Origin: Parvibaculaceae bacterium Mf 1.05b.01
GTDB lineage: Bacteria > Pseudomonadota > Alphaproteobacteria > Parvibaculales > Parvibaculaceae
Direction: 5' to 3'
Assembly (NCBI GenBank): GCA_000509225.1
Contig: BAOK01000001.1
Coordinates: 2,724,168 to 2,788,167 of the forward strand
Length of the DNA stretch: 64,000 nucleotides
Positions 29,384 through 38,598 of this stretch are shown here, one piece after another. Under the pieces are notes generated by a model. It did not search any database. It was given only the letters and a program-made list of their open reading frames with translations, and was not told where the DNA came from. A program made the position numbers and the translations under genes. The number at the start of each line of letters is the position of its first letter. Within the stretch, counting starts at the first letter, position 1.

Positions 29384-29839
29384 TTACGCGGTTGCCAGCG
29401 AACGGATCGCGGCCCGGATGCGTGGATAGGTGCCACAGCGACAAATATTGGTGATAGCTGCGTCGATCTCGTCGTCAGATGGGTTCGCATTTTCAGAGAG
29501 AAGCGATGAGACAGCCATCAACATGCCAGACTGGCAGTAGCCACATTGTGGCACCTGATGGTCGACCCAGGCCTGCTGAAGCGCCGTGAGATCCGGCCCG
29601 CCTTCGTTCAACCCTTCTATGGTGGTGATATCAGCACCGGCCACAGCTTCGACAGGCAGGGTGCAGGTGCGCATGGCCTCGCCATTCACGTGCACAGTAC
29701 AGGCACCGCAGGCCGCAACGCCGCAGCCGAATTTGGTGCCGGTCATACCCAACTCGTCCCGAAGGACCCACAAAAGCGGCATGTCTGGCTCAACGTCCAG
29801 CTCGTGGCCCTTGCCATTAATGGTGACAGAAATAGTCAT
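29384..29839 (-). CDS. [2Fe-2S] subunit of the molybdenum hydroxylase (isoquinoline 1-oxidoreductase alpha type)
   Basis: A 151-residue electron-transfer subunit with two [2Fe-2S] domains. The ferredoxin-like domain has Cys residues in [17 protein letters not shown] and a later Cys near TCTLPVE. The helical domain has QCGYCQSGM and [11 protein letters not shown]. This four-plus-four cysteine pattern is typical of the xanthine dehydrogenase family small subunit. The ATG at 29839 starts directly before the first beta strand (MTISVTING); an upstream in-frame start would add 13 unconserved residues. It is the first gene of the two-gene operon. No export signal is seen; export with the large subunit is inferred. 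Confidence 0.92.
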   Translation of the reverse strand: MTISVTINGKGHELDVEPDMPLLWVLRDELGMTGTKFGCGVAACGACTVHVNGEAMRTCTLPVEAVAGADITTIEGLNEGGPDLTALQQAWVDHQVPQCGYCQSGMLMAVSSLLSENANPSDDEIDAAITNICRCGTYPRIRAAIRSLATA

Positions 29840-30048
29840 GCGTCTCTCCCTCTGCGCGAACAGCCCGTGTGATCCCATGTGTGGTCAGGATCGGCAGTGG
29901 ACTGGTGGTCATCAGCCCTCAATCAAGGGCGTTTGGTCTCGCGGTCCCGATGCAAATTGATCGTGAAATTCTTGAGAGAGAATATGGGTGAACTGGGCTG
30001 CTTAACAAGCCCATTTGCAGAGATTTAGCAGTTAAAATGAGCGATCAT

Positions 30049-32673
30049 TCAGTGATCAAGGATCATTTCTGGCTGTTTTTCGCCATTTTGGCTCGGCGCG
30101 TCCATTAGAATGGGAAGATGGCACGTCACCTGGGTTCCCACGGAGGGCTCAGATTCCAGGGTCACCCACCCTCCATGGAGCTCGACAAAACTTTTCACCA
30201 AGGACAGCCCAAGACCTGCGCCGCGACGCCTGTCCGCTCCGCCACGGGCTTCGAAGCGGTCAAAAACACTCGCCTGGTGCTCTGGTTTGATGCCATCTCC
30301 CGTATCCGACACGAAAAGCTTCAGCTCGTTGGTGCCGCGTTCTGCACCGATTGTGATCGCATCACCAGGCTGGGTAAAGGCGACTGCATTGGAGATCAGG
30401 TTGATCATAATCTGGCGAATGCGTTTGTCGTCAGCGCGGAATTCACCAATGTCCGGCGGACAATCTGTGAGCAGAGACACGCGGGCTTTCTGAACCCGCT
30501 GCTGCGCAAAGGCCTCGGCACTGGAAATCACTTCAGCAATGGAGACATTGGAGAGATCAAGGGTCATGGCGCCCGCCTCGATCGTAGACAGATCGAGAAT
30601 GTCATTCACCGTTGCCAAAAGCTCGTGGGACGAGTCCAGAATACCGGATGTGTATTCATGCTGCTTTGGCAGAAGCTCCCCAAACATCTCGGCTTCCAAA
30701 ATTTCACCAAAGCCGATGATGTTGGTGAGAGGTGTACGCAGTTGATAGGAGACATGGCTGATAAATTCAGATTTCAACCGGTCAGCGGTTTCCAGCGCTT
30801 CATTGCGTTCGCGAAGGGCGCGCTCAATCCGCGATGCGTCCGTCACATCAACGAAGGTCAAGAGGGTTGCACCATCGGGAAGTGGTACCGTCGCGCAATC
30901 GATGATGCTCCCATCAGCGCGCTCAATGCGGTTAGATAGCTGCCGCCTGCCCTCTACCGAGGTTAGGCTCGACTTCAGATCAACCCAATATGCCTCATCA
31001 TCGTAGAGACCCTTGCAGGCATCTACGATGTCGCCAATGTGGGGCTCTTTGGCCAGCTGTTCTTCAGTGAGACGCCAAATCTGAGCATAAACGGGGTTGT
31101 GCAGTTTCAAACGCCCGTCTGATCCAAACACCGCAACACCTTCAGACAGATTGTCCAGGGTTTCTCCCTGGACTCTCAGAGCAGTATTGTAGTCGCTTTC
31201 CAGGTTCAGCCGCTCGGTGACATTGTCATAGATATAGATGACACCTCCCAGGGGGTGGGCTTGCGCCATCAATTGAACCGTCTGCCCGTCAGGCAGGTAC
31301 CAGAACTCTTCCACTGGCTGTGTCGCCTGATAGATCTCCATCATCTGCGTCTTCCAGGCCTGGAAGTTCGCCTGCTCCGGCAGGCGCCTTGAACCGCGCA
31401 ATGCATCAAGGACTTCGCTGTCCATGGGTTCGGTTGCCAGCCAGTCGGCGTCGAGACCCCAGAATTTGAGATAGGCTTTGTTAAAAAACTTCAGGCGTTT
31501 GTCGGCGCCAAAAATGGCGACGGGCGTTGCCAGTCGATCCAGGGTGCCACTGTGTGCCTCAATGTGGCGCTGCAGCTCCCCTTCCGCATTATCAAGATCG
31601 GTCACATCAACCGCGACACCTGCGGACCCGGATGACAAGCACATATCGGTCACATGAAGGGCGCGGCGCTCACCACTGACAATGGCATGCATGCGCTGCT
31701 GACACGTTTCGCCCGCCGCTATTGCATGGCGCGCCTTTTCGAGCACTTCATCACTCAGGAGCTCCTGGCCCTTTTCGACCACTTCCTCTGCGCTACCCAG
31801 ATCGACGGCACGGACATAGGCTTGATTGACCCACTCGAGCCTGCCGTCTTTGTCTCTGCGCCAAGCAGGCATTGCTAGAAGGTTGAGATGCTCAACAAAC
31901 CGGTCACGGGTTGTCTCCGCACTTGTTGCGCGATCGACAAACCGACTGATCTCTGCGCGCTCACCCGATACATCTCTGATCCACACAACAGCCTGGGCGC
32001 CGGCGGGGCGTCCCTCGGCCTCATATGTGCGTCCATCGATGGAGTGGACCGTCAGTGAAAAACGGGCGCCGCGCGACCGCAACATATCCACCGCGTTTCG
32101 CAAACCGCCTGCGGTTTCCGGCGTAAGGCGCCGGAGCACATCTTCATAGTCCACATTGCCCGTTGCCGGGTCTGCCAATGAAACCGTGCTGCCAGCGATT
32201 TGGGGACGCGATTGCAGCGTACCGGGCTTTGCCATCATGGTGTCAGGCGACCAAATCAGCACAGCTCCTGGCTCGGAGGCCAGGATCGCCTCGACCGTGT
32301 CCACGCGGGCACCCATGGCGACAATTTCCTGTTCATGAGCAAGCCGCTGGCGACGGGTTCTGGCGCTGGATTGCGCTGCCCAATAGGCACAGCCCATTGC
32401 CATCGCGATGGCACCGACGGAAATCAGAAAACTCATGATGAATGTGGGCTCGTTCGCAAGACCAGGCGCGACCCCGAGCACTTCTAGAAAGGGCGTTATG
32501 GCAAGAAGCGGGTCAGGCGCATCGACGGGCGCCGCTCGCACAGGCAGAGCCGACGCTGCCCACAAGGCGGCGCTCCCAAAACCCATCTGAAAGCGGGATC
32601 TGGTCCCACTATTGCCCGACGCCATGACCTGCATCTCGCACCGAACCCCCACAATCAGGCTCGATGCCCCCAT
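30049..32673 (-). CDS. divL: DivL-type PAS sensor kinase with tyrosine in place of the phospho-histidine
   Basis: An 874-residue membrane protein: one clear transmembrane segment (about 79-100), four PAS-like regions (about 128-235, 258-360, 375-487, 504-613), a dimerisation helix, and an ATPase domain with the N box MINLISNAVAF, VSDTGDGIKPEH and GAGLGLSL. In the H box, FISHVSYQLRTPL, the histidine of the usual SHELRTPL is Tyr643. That is the hallmark of DivL, which in Caulobacter binds phosphorylated DivK and adjusts CckA and so CtrA. The position in the cluster ahead of tsaE also fits. An alternative start lies 13 codons in. Cell-cycle role is by homology; the tyrosine is seen directly. Confidence 0.86.
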   Translation of the reverse strand: MGASSLIVGVRCEMQVMASGNSGTRSRFQMGFGSAALWAASALPVRAAPVDAPDPLLAITPFLEVLGVAPGLANEPTFIMSFLISVGAIAMAMGCAYWAAQSSARTRRQRLAHEQEIVAMGARVDTVEAILASEPGAVLIWSPDTMMAKPGTLQSRPQIAGSTVSLADPATGNVDYEDVLRRLTPETAGGLRNAVDMLRSRGARFSLTVHSIDGRTYEAEGRPAGAQAVVWIRDVSGERAEISRFVDRATSAETTRDRFVEHLNLLAMPAWRRDKDGRLEWVNQAYVRAVDLGSAEEVVEKGQELLSDEVLEKARHAIAAGETCQQRMHAIVSGERRALHVTDMCLSSGSAGVAVDVTDLDNAEGELQRHIEAHSGTLDRLATPVAIFGADKRLKFFNKAYLKFWGLDADWLATEPMDSEVLDALRGSRRLPEQANFQAWKTQMMEIYQATQPVEEFWYLPDGQTVQLMAQAHPLGGVIYIYDNVTERLNLESDYNTALRVQGETLDNLSEGVAVFGSDGRLKLHNPVYAQIWRLTEEQLAKEPHIGDIVDACKGLYDDEAYWVDLKSSLTSVEGRRQLSNRIERADGSIIDCATVPLPDGATLLTFVDVTDASRIERALRERNEALETADRLKSEFISHVSYQLRTPLTNIIGFGEILEAEMFGELLPKQHEYTSGILDSSHELLATVNDILDLSTIEAGAMTLDLSNVSIAEVISSAEAFAQQRVQKARVSLLTDCPPDIGEFRADDKRIRQIMINLISNAVAFTQPGDAITIGAERGTNELKLFVSDTGDGIKPEHQASVFDRFEARGGADRRRGAGLGLSLVKSFVELHGGWVTLESEPSVGTQVTCHLPILMDAPSQNGEKQPEMILDH

Positions 32674-32862
32674 TTGTTACCGCTACCCCGACAACGGCGA
32701 AAATCGCCGAAGTTAGAGGATGTTACCTTCGTTTCTTCGTGTCTGCCCAGAAGTAGTTTGAGCAAGTGGTTGCGAAAGGTGGTGTCATTGGGACCCATCT
32801 GAGTCCGATAGGCAACAGTTCATTGCGGACCCGATACAAAAACCAACTCATAAACCCAAGAA

Positions 32863-32898
32863 AAAGCCCGGCACCCAAAATTCCAGGGGCCGGGCTTT
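32863..32898 (-). terminator. Terminator after ahcY
   Basis: AAAGCCCGGC (32863-32872) pairs with GCCGGGCTTT (32889-32898) around a 16-nt loop. Read leftward, the stem ends in a U-run (A-run 32860-32865 on the plus strand). It lies 25 bp beyond the ahcY stop and suggests divL has its own promoter in the following 190 bp. Confidence 0.82.
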
Positions 32899-32922
32899 CG
32901 CAATCTCGACGTGAGGCAGGAA

Positions 32923-34212
32923 TCAGTAGCGATAATGGTCCGGCTTATACGGACCTTCCTGAGGCACGTTGATGTAGTCGGCCTGCTCTTTGGAAAGTGT
33001 CGTCAGTTTCACACCCAATTTTTCGAGATGCAGTGTTGCCACTTTCTCGTCCAGGTGCTTTGGAAGCACGTACACTTCGTTTTTGTAGTTCTTGTGGTTT
33101 TCCCACAGTTCGATCTGCGCCAGCACCTGATTGGTGAAGGAAGCGCTCATCACGAAGCTTGGGTGACCTGTTGCACAGCCGAGGTTCAGCAGGCGGCCTT
33201 CCGCCAGCAGGATGATCCGGTTGCCATTCGGGAACTCAATCTCATCAACCTGTGGTTTCACATTATGCCACTCGAAGTTCTTCAAAGCAGCGACCTGAAT
33301 TTCGCTGTCGAAGTGGCCAATATTGCCGACGATCGCCCGGTCCTTCATCGCCCGCATGTGATCGACAGTAATGATGTCTTTGTTACCTGTGCAGGTGATG
33401 AAGATATCGCCCTGTGGCGCCATCTCTTCCATGGTAGAGACTTCATAGCCTTCCATCGCCGCCTGCAGCGCACAGATCGGGTCGATCTCTGTCACAACAA
33501 CGCGAGCGCCCTGGCTGCGCATGCTTTCGGCAGAGCCTTTGCCAACGTCGCCAAAACCGGCGATTACGGCCACTTTACCGGCAATCATCACATCGGTTGC
33601 GCGCTTCACGCCGTCAACCAGGCTTTCACGGCAACCGTAGAGATTGTCGAATTTCGACTTGGTCACACTGTCATTCACGTTGATTGCGGGAACGCGCAGC
33701 GTGCCAGCTTTTGCCATTTCATAGAGGCGCAGCACACCGGTTGTTGTCTCTTCCGAGATCCCAACCACGTCGTCGAGCATGTCGTTGTATTTTTCATGCA
33801 TGATCTGGGTAAGGTCGCCGCCATCATCGAGAATGATGTTGGGCGTCCATCCGTCGGGACCCTTGATGGTTTCTTCAATGCACCACCAGAATTCTTCTTC
33901 CGTCTCACCCTTCCAAGCAAATGTCGGAATGCCTGCAGCTGCCATGGCCGCTGCCGCATGATCCTGGGTTGAGAAGATATTGCATGACGACCAGCGCACG
34001 GTGGCACCGAGTGCTGTCAGCGTTTCCATCAGAACCGCAGTCTGAATGGTCATGTGGAGGCAGCCAGCAACGCGGGCGCCTTTCAATGGCTGACTGGCGC
34101 CAAACTCGTCGCGCAGTGCCATGAGGCCCGGCATTTCGGTTTCGGCAATGGCGATTTCCTTGCGGCCCCAATCGGCGAGGGAAATATCCGCGACTTTGTA
34201 GTCGTTGCTCAT
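32923..34212 (-). CDS. ahcY: Adenosylhomocysteinase (S-adenosyl-L-homocysteine hydrolase)
   Basis: Splits S-adenosylhomocysteine to adenosine and homocysteine, relieving product inhibition of methyltransferases. The 429-residue protein shows [14 protein letters not shown], the NAD-binding loop [25 protein letters not shown], and the C-terminal signature ending [11 protein letters not shown] is held permanently and the enzyme is usually a tetramer. The ATG at 34212 has AGGAG upstream on the minus strand; an upstream in-frame start would add 16 unconserved residues. A perfect palindrome lies about 105 bp upstream. The gene follows ptsH on the same strand. Confidence 0.97.
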   Translation of the reverse strand: MSNDYKVADISLADWGRKEIAIAETEMPGLMALRDEFGASQPLKGARVAGCLHMTIQTAVLMETLTALGATVRWSSCNIFSTQDHAAAAMAAAGIPTFAWKGETEEEFWWCIEETIKGPDGWTPNIILDDGGDLTQIMHEKYNDMLDDVVGISEETTTGVLRLYEMAKAGTLRVPAINVNDSVTKSKFDNLYGCRESLVDGVKRATDVMIAGKVAVIAGFGDVGKGSAESMRSQGARVVVTEIDPICALQAAMEGYEVSTMEEMAPQGDIFITCTGNKDIITVDHMRAMKDRAIVGNIGHFDSEIQVAALKNFEWHNVKPQVDEIEFPNGNRIILLAEGRLLNLGCATGHPSFVMSASFTNQVLAQIELWENHKNYKNEVYVLPKHLDEKVATLHLEKLGVKLTTLSKEQADYINVPQEGPYKPDHYRY

Positions 34213-34316
34213 GGCAAAAGGCTCCTGGAAGATGATGCAAATATGTGCGCGCGGAAACACCCGTGCGGCTTAAAGACGGGTTTCTATAACAAGGCTCGGG
34301 CGGGACTTCAAGCCTC

Positions 34317-34336
34317 ATATAAAGAATTCTTTATAT
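34317..34336. promoter_or_regulatory. 20-bp perfect palindrome upstream of ahcY
   Basis: ATATAAAGAA (34317-34326) is followed by its exact reverse complement TTCTTTATAT. It is AT-only apart from two central-flanking G/C pairs and lies between ptsH and ahcY. Placement fits an operator for a dimeric repressor. An ArsR-type regulator of the SahR kind, known to control ahcY in other proteobacteria, is one possibility, but no such gene is in this window. Confidence 0.55.
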
Positions 34337-34386
34337 CTTGATAAAGGCTTTGTTACGGGTCACATCTGGCCCGCTAATTGGCGGAA

Positions 34387-34683
34387 TTACTCGCCTTCGC
34401 CGAACTTGTCAGCGATGAGTGCCTCAAGCGCCTGAAGAGCTTCTGGGGCCTCGGCACCTTCCACCTCCACATCAATGGTGCAGCCAGGGGCAGCAGCCAA
34501 CATCATGAGCCCCATAATAGAGGTGCCGCCGACGGTCTGACCCTCCCGGGACACCCGGACGTCTGCGTCGAAACCTTCGACACATTGGACGAATTTTGCC
34601 GATGCGCGAGCATGAAGGCCCCGAGCATTTGAGATGGTCAGCGTCTTCTTGAGTGTCTCTGACGGGTTTCTGGCTTGGCTCAC
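34387..34683 (-). CDS. ptsH: Phosphocarrier protein HPr
   Basis: Small phosphotransfer protein of a regulatory PTS. The 98-residue sequence has the phospho-acceptor His24 in ARGLHARASAKFV and the regulatory Ser55 in GGTSIMGLMMLAA, the site used by HPr kinase. Both sites are intact. A slightly longer N-terminus than enterobacterial HPr is present. The start (GTG, 34683) overlaps the EIIA gene stop by 4 bp. No sugar permease or Enzyme I gene is in the window, so the role is more likely regulatory than transport. Confidence 0.94.
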   Translation of the reverse strand: MSQARNPSETLKKTLTISNARGLHARASAKFVQCVEGFDADVRVSREGQTVGGTSIMGLMMLAAAPGCTIDVEVEGAEAPEALQALEALIADKFGEGE

Positions 34684-35087
34684 GAGCCCTCGCCTGCGAG
34701 AACCTTACTGGCAACGGAGATGTATTTACGGCCACTGTCCTGCGCTTGCTCAACGGCGTCAGCCAAACTCACACTGTCTCGAACACTTGCGAGTTTGATC
34801 AGCATGGGCAGGTTGATGCCCGCAATCACCTCCACCTTTGCTTTGTCCATGATGGAAATAGCAAGGTTGGATGGGGTGCCGCCAAACATGTCAGTGAGCA
34901 GAATAACACCGTCGCCCTGATCAACAGCATCAACGGCCTCCAATATATCGTTCCGTCGCTGCTCCATATCGTCGTCAGGACCGATCGAAATTGAGATCAC
35001 CTGAGCTTGCGGACCCACGACATGTTCCATCGCCTCGACAAATTGCTTGGCGAGCTGGCCATGGGTAACTAGGACCAATCCAATCAT
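34680..35087 (-). CDS. PTS EIIA domain protein, mannose family
   Basis: A 135-residue single EIIA-Man domain. The phosphorylated residue is His9 in MIGLVLVTHGQLA, and LLTDMFGGTPSNLA (around residues 64-77) is the second family signature. It takes phosphate from HPr. The EIIB, EIIC and EIID partners of a mannose permease are absent, as in other alphaproteobacteria where this protein belongs to a regulatory chain with HprK and ChvGI. The ATG at 35087 is selected because it begins directly at the first beta strand; open frame further upstream lacks conservation. Confidence 0.91.
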   Translation of the reverse strand: MIGLVLVTHGQLAKQFVEAMEHVVGPQAQVISISIGPDDDMEQRRNDILEAVDAVDQGDGVILLTDMFGGTPSNLAISIMDKAKVEVIAGINLPMLIKLASVRDSVSLADAVEQAQDSGRKYISVASKVLAGEGS

Positions 35088-35249
35088 TTTTACGCGTACT
35101 GCTCCTCTCGGTGGGCTTTTTACGGTCAGCCGCCCGGATTGCCTGAGGCCCCCTTTGATCGGGGTAGGGCCTATCGTGACAATATTTTCACCGGAAAAAC
35201 AAGGCGAATCCGCCTTTGGCGATGTCATCCGTGGGGCAGGCATCCAGGC

Positions 35250-35714
35250 TTATGCTTTTCCGACGCGCCCATCAGTCCCCGGGAAGCCCAATCGCGGCAA
35301 ATGCTCGGCCGCGACAAGGATCTTTGCCGGGGTCGACTGATCAAATGCATGGAGTTTCAGGAGCGGAATCCGGACGCCACCAAGCATCACAAAGGAGGGT
35401 TCTGGCAGACGCGGCACTTCGCCGCGGTCAACCAGATCGATCACCAGCCTTATCGGCACATCCAGGTCATGGGGCACCGTGACAATCCCCAGTCCCCTGA
35501 GCTCCAGCTGCCCCGCCCACCCCTCTCTACAGCTTGCTCGCAGGCACGACTGATCAGATGTCAGGACCGTCTGGTCATCAGCAACCAACTGCGCTCCGCG
35601 CTCTGTGATCAGGCGATAGGCGAGATCAGATTTGCCCGATCCAGATGCTCCGCGGAGCAAAACGCCGACACCCTTGATCGCCACGCAGGTCGCATGCACG
35701 GTCTCGACGCTCAC
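35250..35714 (-). CDS. hprK: HPr kinase/phosphorylase, short form
   Basis: Phosphorylates HPr on its serine (and can reverse this). At 154 residues this is the short alphaproteobacterial form, containing only the C-terminal kinase domain of the Gram-positive enzyme. The Walker A loop is GASGSGKSD (22-30). The signature ELRGLGIV matches the HprK consensus for the phosphorylase and metal region, and VADDQT supplies acidic residues. The GTG start at 35714 overlaps the chvG stop (GTGA). The gap to the EIIA gene is 162 bp. Confidence 0.92.
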   Translation of the reverse strand: MSVETVHATCVAIKGVGVLLRGASGSGKSDLAYRLITERGAQLVADDQTVLTSDQSCLRASCREGWAGQLELRGLGIVTVPHDLDVPIRLVIDLVDRGEVPRLPEPSFVMLGGVRIPLLKLHAFDQSTPAKILVAAEHLPRLGFPGTDGRVGKA

Positions 35715-37561
35715 GTTTCTTTACTCGGTTTAGAGGTTTCTCTTGGTGCCGCTTTGGTGTCGGTCGTGCGGGCGGCAGGCAGTTCCACGACAAACCGCGC
35801 ACCGCCCTCGTCACGGTTTTCGGCATAGATGGTTCCGCGATGGGCAAGCACGATCTGCTTGGAGATAGAAAGACCCAATCCGGAATGACGACCAAATTCT
35901 CCTTCCCTGTCGGTATGAAAGCGTTCGAAGATTTTCTCCAGACTGTCTTCGGGTACACCCGGGCCTTCATCTTCGACAGTGACCAACACGGCGTCCCCAA
36001 TGCGGGCCACCTGCAAGGTCACCACACTGCCCTCTGGGCTAAATGACAGAGCATTGTCGATCAGGTTGCGCAGGACCTGGCCGATGCGACTGTCAGTGCC
36101 GCGGCTCTCAAACGCCACACGGTCAGCGACGTCCTGCACGTCCAAACGCACAGACTTTCCATCCTTCGTACCCGTTGTGTTGAAAAGGTCGACAATGGTC
36201 TCCGCTAGGTTTGCCAGATTGAAAGGAACCAGTTCCTCCCGCGAGAGCTCAGCGTCCAAACGGGATGCTTCTGAAATATCGCTGATCAGTCGGTCAATGC
36301 GGCGGATGTCATGTTGAATGATACCCATGAGTTTTTCGCGAGCCGCGTCATCTTTCACGATGCTCAGCGTTTCAACTGCGGACCGAACAGAGGTCAATGG
36401 GTTTTTCAACTCGTGGGCGACGTCTGCGGCGAAAGCCTCAATGGCATCAATCCGCCCATAGAGAGCATCTGTCATGCCGCGCAGCGCTCCCGACAGGTCG
36501 CCAATCTCGTCCCGTCGATCTGTGAAGTCGGGTATCTCTACACGTTCGGTTACACCCTGGGACACGCGTTCGGCGGTTTCTGCTAATCGGCGCACCGGCT
36601 CAGCGATCGTGCCTGCCAACACAACGGAGAGAAGGATCGCAACGCCGAGCGCGATCAAAAACACTTCTACAATGGCAAGCCGTTCTGCCTGGACAATCGC
36701 ATCAATGTCGCCTCCCTCGGTAGACAACATCAAGACACCCAGCACCGCCCGAAACCGTTGCACAGGCACGGCAACCGAGACGATTAGCTCGCTGCGATCA
36801 TTCATCCGCTCCATGGTGGCACTAAAGCCACCCAGAGCAAGGTTCACCTCATCATAGATGCGGCCATTCTGACTACCCGCTTCAAGATAGCGTTCATAAT
36901 CAGGGCCTGGCGCAAATGATCTGAGCCACGCCATCACCTCCACTGTCCAGCTTTGGTCCTCAGCCCCACCTACTGGTGGCAACTCGAACGCAACGATCTG
37001 GCCGGACGCCGTCAGCTGGCGACTGTCGAGAATGAGCCAGCCGTCTTTATCGTAGAGCCGCGCGCGTGTTTGAGTCGGGAGAATAAGGCGTCGCAAAACG
37101 GGCGCTGCCGCAGTCGCGCTGATGGGCACGTCGCGGTCCTGATATTCCAGATCCGGGTCAACCCACTGATCCCGTTTTTCAAGTTCAGCCAGAGGGTCAA
37201 TCACTTCTGCTTCAAGCGTCCCCGCAGCCGTCTCAGCGACGGCGCCTGCAATAATCTCTGCCTGTACCAAAAGGGCTTGTTTGCGCGCGTCGATCAGGCC
37301 CTGGCGAAACTGGTTGAGATAGAGGACACCTGCAACAAGGACGAGAAGGGCAACGACCTGAAAGACGACAATACGACGTGTCAGGCTGGAGAACCGGTTA
37401 CCGGCAACAATCCCTCTGAATGCCCAAAGGAAGGCTTCAGAAAACATCTGTGTCGCACGCTTAATGCTCGTGCCAACGCCTGCAATACCCGCCCTCGCGG
37501 CAGACAGTACGCTGCGGCGATCGGTGTTCGCATTGGTTGGCTGGTTTTCTCCGCGCATCAT
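35711..37561 (-). CDS. chvG: Sensor histidine kinase ChvG (ExoS type)
   Basis: Inner-membrane kinase of the ChvG/ChvI system, which in Agrobacterium and Sinorhizobium responds to acid and envelope stress. The 616-residue protein has transmembrane segments at about 64-82 and 297-318 enclosing a periplasmic sensor domain, a HAMP linker (about 319-372), the phospho-acceptor His383 in FAADVAHELKNPLTSVR, an N box NLIDNALSFSP, and G boxes VEDEGPGVPE and GLGLSI. It follows chvI by 60 bp on the same strand and overlaps hprK by 4 bp. A long opposite-strand open frame here is a shadow. Confidence 0.94.
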   Translation of the reverse strand: MMRGENQPTNANTDRRSVLSAARAGIAGVGTSIKRATQMFSEAFLWAFRGIVAGNRFSSLTRRIVVFQVVALLVLVAGVLYLNQFRQGLIDARKQALLVQAEIIAGAVAETAAGTLEAEVIDPLAELEKRDQWVDPDLEYQDRDVPISATAAAPVLRRLILPTQTRARLYDKDGWLILDSRQLTASGQIVAFELPPVGGAEDQSWTVEVMAWLRSFAPGPDYERYLEAGSQNGRIYDEVNLALGGFSATMERMNDRSELIVSVAVPVQRFRAVLGVLMLSTEGGDIDAIVQAERLAIVEVFLIALGVAILLSVVLAGTIAEPVRRLAETAERVSQGVTERVEIPDFTDRRDEIGDLSGALRGMTDALYGRIDAIEAFAADVAHELKNPLTSVRSAVETLSIVKDDAAREKLMGIIQHDIRRIDRLISDISEASRLDAELSREELVPFNLANLAETIVDLFNTTGTKDGKSVRLDVQDVADRVAFESRGTDSRIGQVLRNLIDNALSFSPEGSVVTLQVARIGDAVLVTVEDEGPGVPEDSLEKIFERFHTDREGEFGRHSGLGLSISKQIVLAHRGTIYAENRDEGGARFVVELPAARTTDTKAAPRETSKPSKET

Positions 37562-37621
37562 GACATCAAAATTCCCAGACCAACCCGGCGCGTTTTAGGG
37601 ACCGCCAGCAAGAGGGGTCGA

Positions 37622-38317
37622 TCACTCTTTGTATCGGTACCCCACCCCATAGAGGGTTTCGATGGCATCGAAATCATCATCTGCCTGTTTGAACTTTTTT
37701 CGCAGTCGTTTGATGTGACTATCAATGGTTCGGTCATCCACATAGACCTGATCGTCATAGGCAGCATCCATCAACTGGTCGCGACTTTTGACATACCCAG
37801 GACGCTGCGCCAGCGCCTGAAGAATGAGAAACTCTGTTACCGTCAATGTCACAGGTTCATTGTTCCATCGGCACACATGGCGGTCCGGGTCCATGACAAG
37901 ATTGCCACGTTCAAGCAGATCCCCCTTGGCGCCAGGTACCGGCTCTTCCGCGCGGGCTTTTGTACGGCGCATGACCGCTTTCACCCGCTCGACCAGCAAA
38001 CGCTGAGAGAAAGGTTTTTTGATGTAGTCATCCGCTCCCATTTTGAGACCGAACATCTCATCAATCTCTTCGTCTTTGGACGTCAGAAAGATGACAGGGA
38101 GCTCCGAGTTCTGACGAAGTCTGCGCAACAGCTCCAAACCGTCCATGCGCGGCATCTTGATATCAAATACCGCAACGTCGGGCGGATTGGCGCCAAGTCC
38201 TGCAAGGGCTGCAGCACCGTCTGTATATGTCTGGACGTGAAACCCTTCGGCCTCGAATGCCATGGTCACGGAGGTCAAAATATTCTGATCATCATCGACC
38301 AGTGCAATCGTCGGCAT
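37622..38317 (-). CDS. chvI: Response regulator ChvI (OmpR family)
   Basis: DNA-binding partner of ChvG. The 231-residue protein has a receiver domain with acidic residues VDDDQ at 8-11, phospho-acceptor Asp52 in [12 protein letters not shown], the Lys of KKPFSQ, and a winged-helix output domain ending in [12 protein letters not shown] and VGYRYKE. The ATG at 38317 begins directly at the receiver domain; an in-frame upstream start would add 22 residues. It is the first gene of the leftward chvI-chvG-hprK-EIIA-ptsH set. Confidence 0.95.
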   Translation of the reverse strand: MPTIALVDDDQNILTSVTMAFEAEGFHVQTYTDGAAALAGLGANPPDVAVFDIKMPRMDGLELLRRLRQNSELPVIFLTSKDEEIDEMFGLKMGADDYIKKPFSQRLLVERVKAVMRRTKARAEEPVPGAKGDLLERGNLVMDPDRHVCRWNNEPVTLTVTEFLILQALAQRPGYVKSRDQLMDAAYDDQVYVDDRTIDSHIKRLRKKFKQADDDFDAIETLYGVGYRYKE

Positions 38318-38567
38318 ATGCCCCTTAATCCTTCTTCTTGTGTCTTTTTTTGTGACGCATGTTTTTGACCGAAAACCGCACACACTTTTCGGAAACCTGC
38401 CCCAGCTGCCTGACCTAGAGGGTTATTTGGTCCGAATTATGACGCGCCTTCAAAGACTTGGCTATAGCAGGCCGTCATCCCAAGCCGACAGGTCCCATTT
38501 GACAGGGAGCGCGCAAGAATGCTCAATCGACCGCACAGGCAGGAGAAACGCTGCTGAACGCTATTAA

Positions 38568-38584
38568 GCGCCCTCAAAGGGCGC
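38568..38584 (+). promoter_or_regulatory. Short hairpin directly before the peptidase ribosome site
   Basis: GCGCCCT (38568-38574) pairs exactly with AGGGCGC (38578-38584) across a 3-nt loop. The next bases are the ribosome-site-like ACTGGGGG, and the ATG is at 38599. There is no U-run, so it is not a terminator. It may stabilise the message or influence initiation; this is inference. Confidence 0.4.
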
Positions 38585-38598
38585 AACTGGGGGTTAAT

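Noticed and set aside
32911..33972. Antisense open frame over ahcY
   Set aside because: ahcY is full length with all motifs; the opposite frame is a shadow.
34213..34386. Possible S-adenosylhomocysteine riboswitch before ahcY
   Set aside because: The leader shows a DNA-type palindrome but not the conserved core and pseudoknot expected of SAH riboswitches.
36953..38368. 471-codon antisense open frame over chvG and chvI
   Set aside because: It spans two well-supported genes on the other strand and shows no domain.
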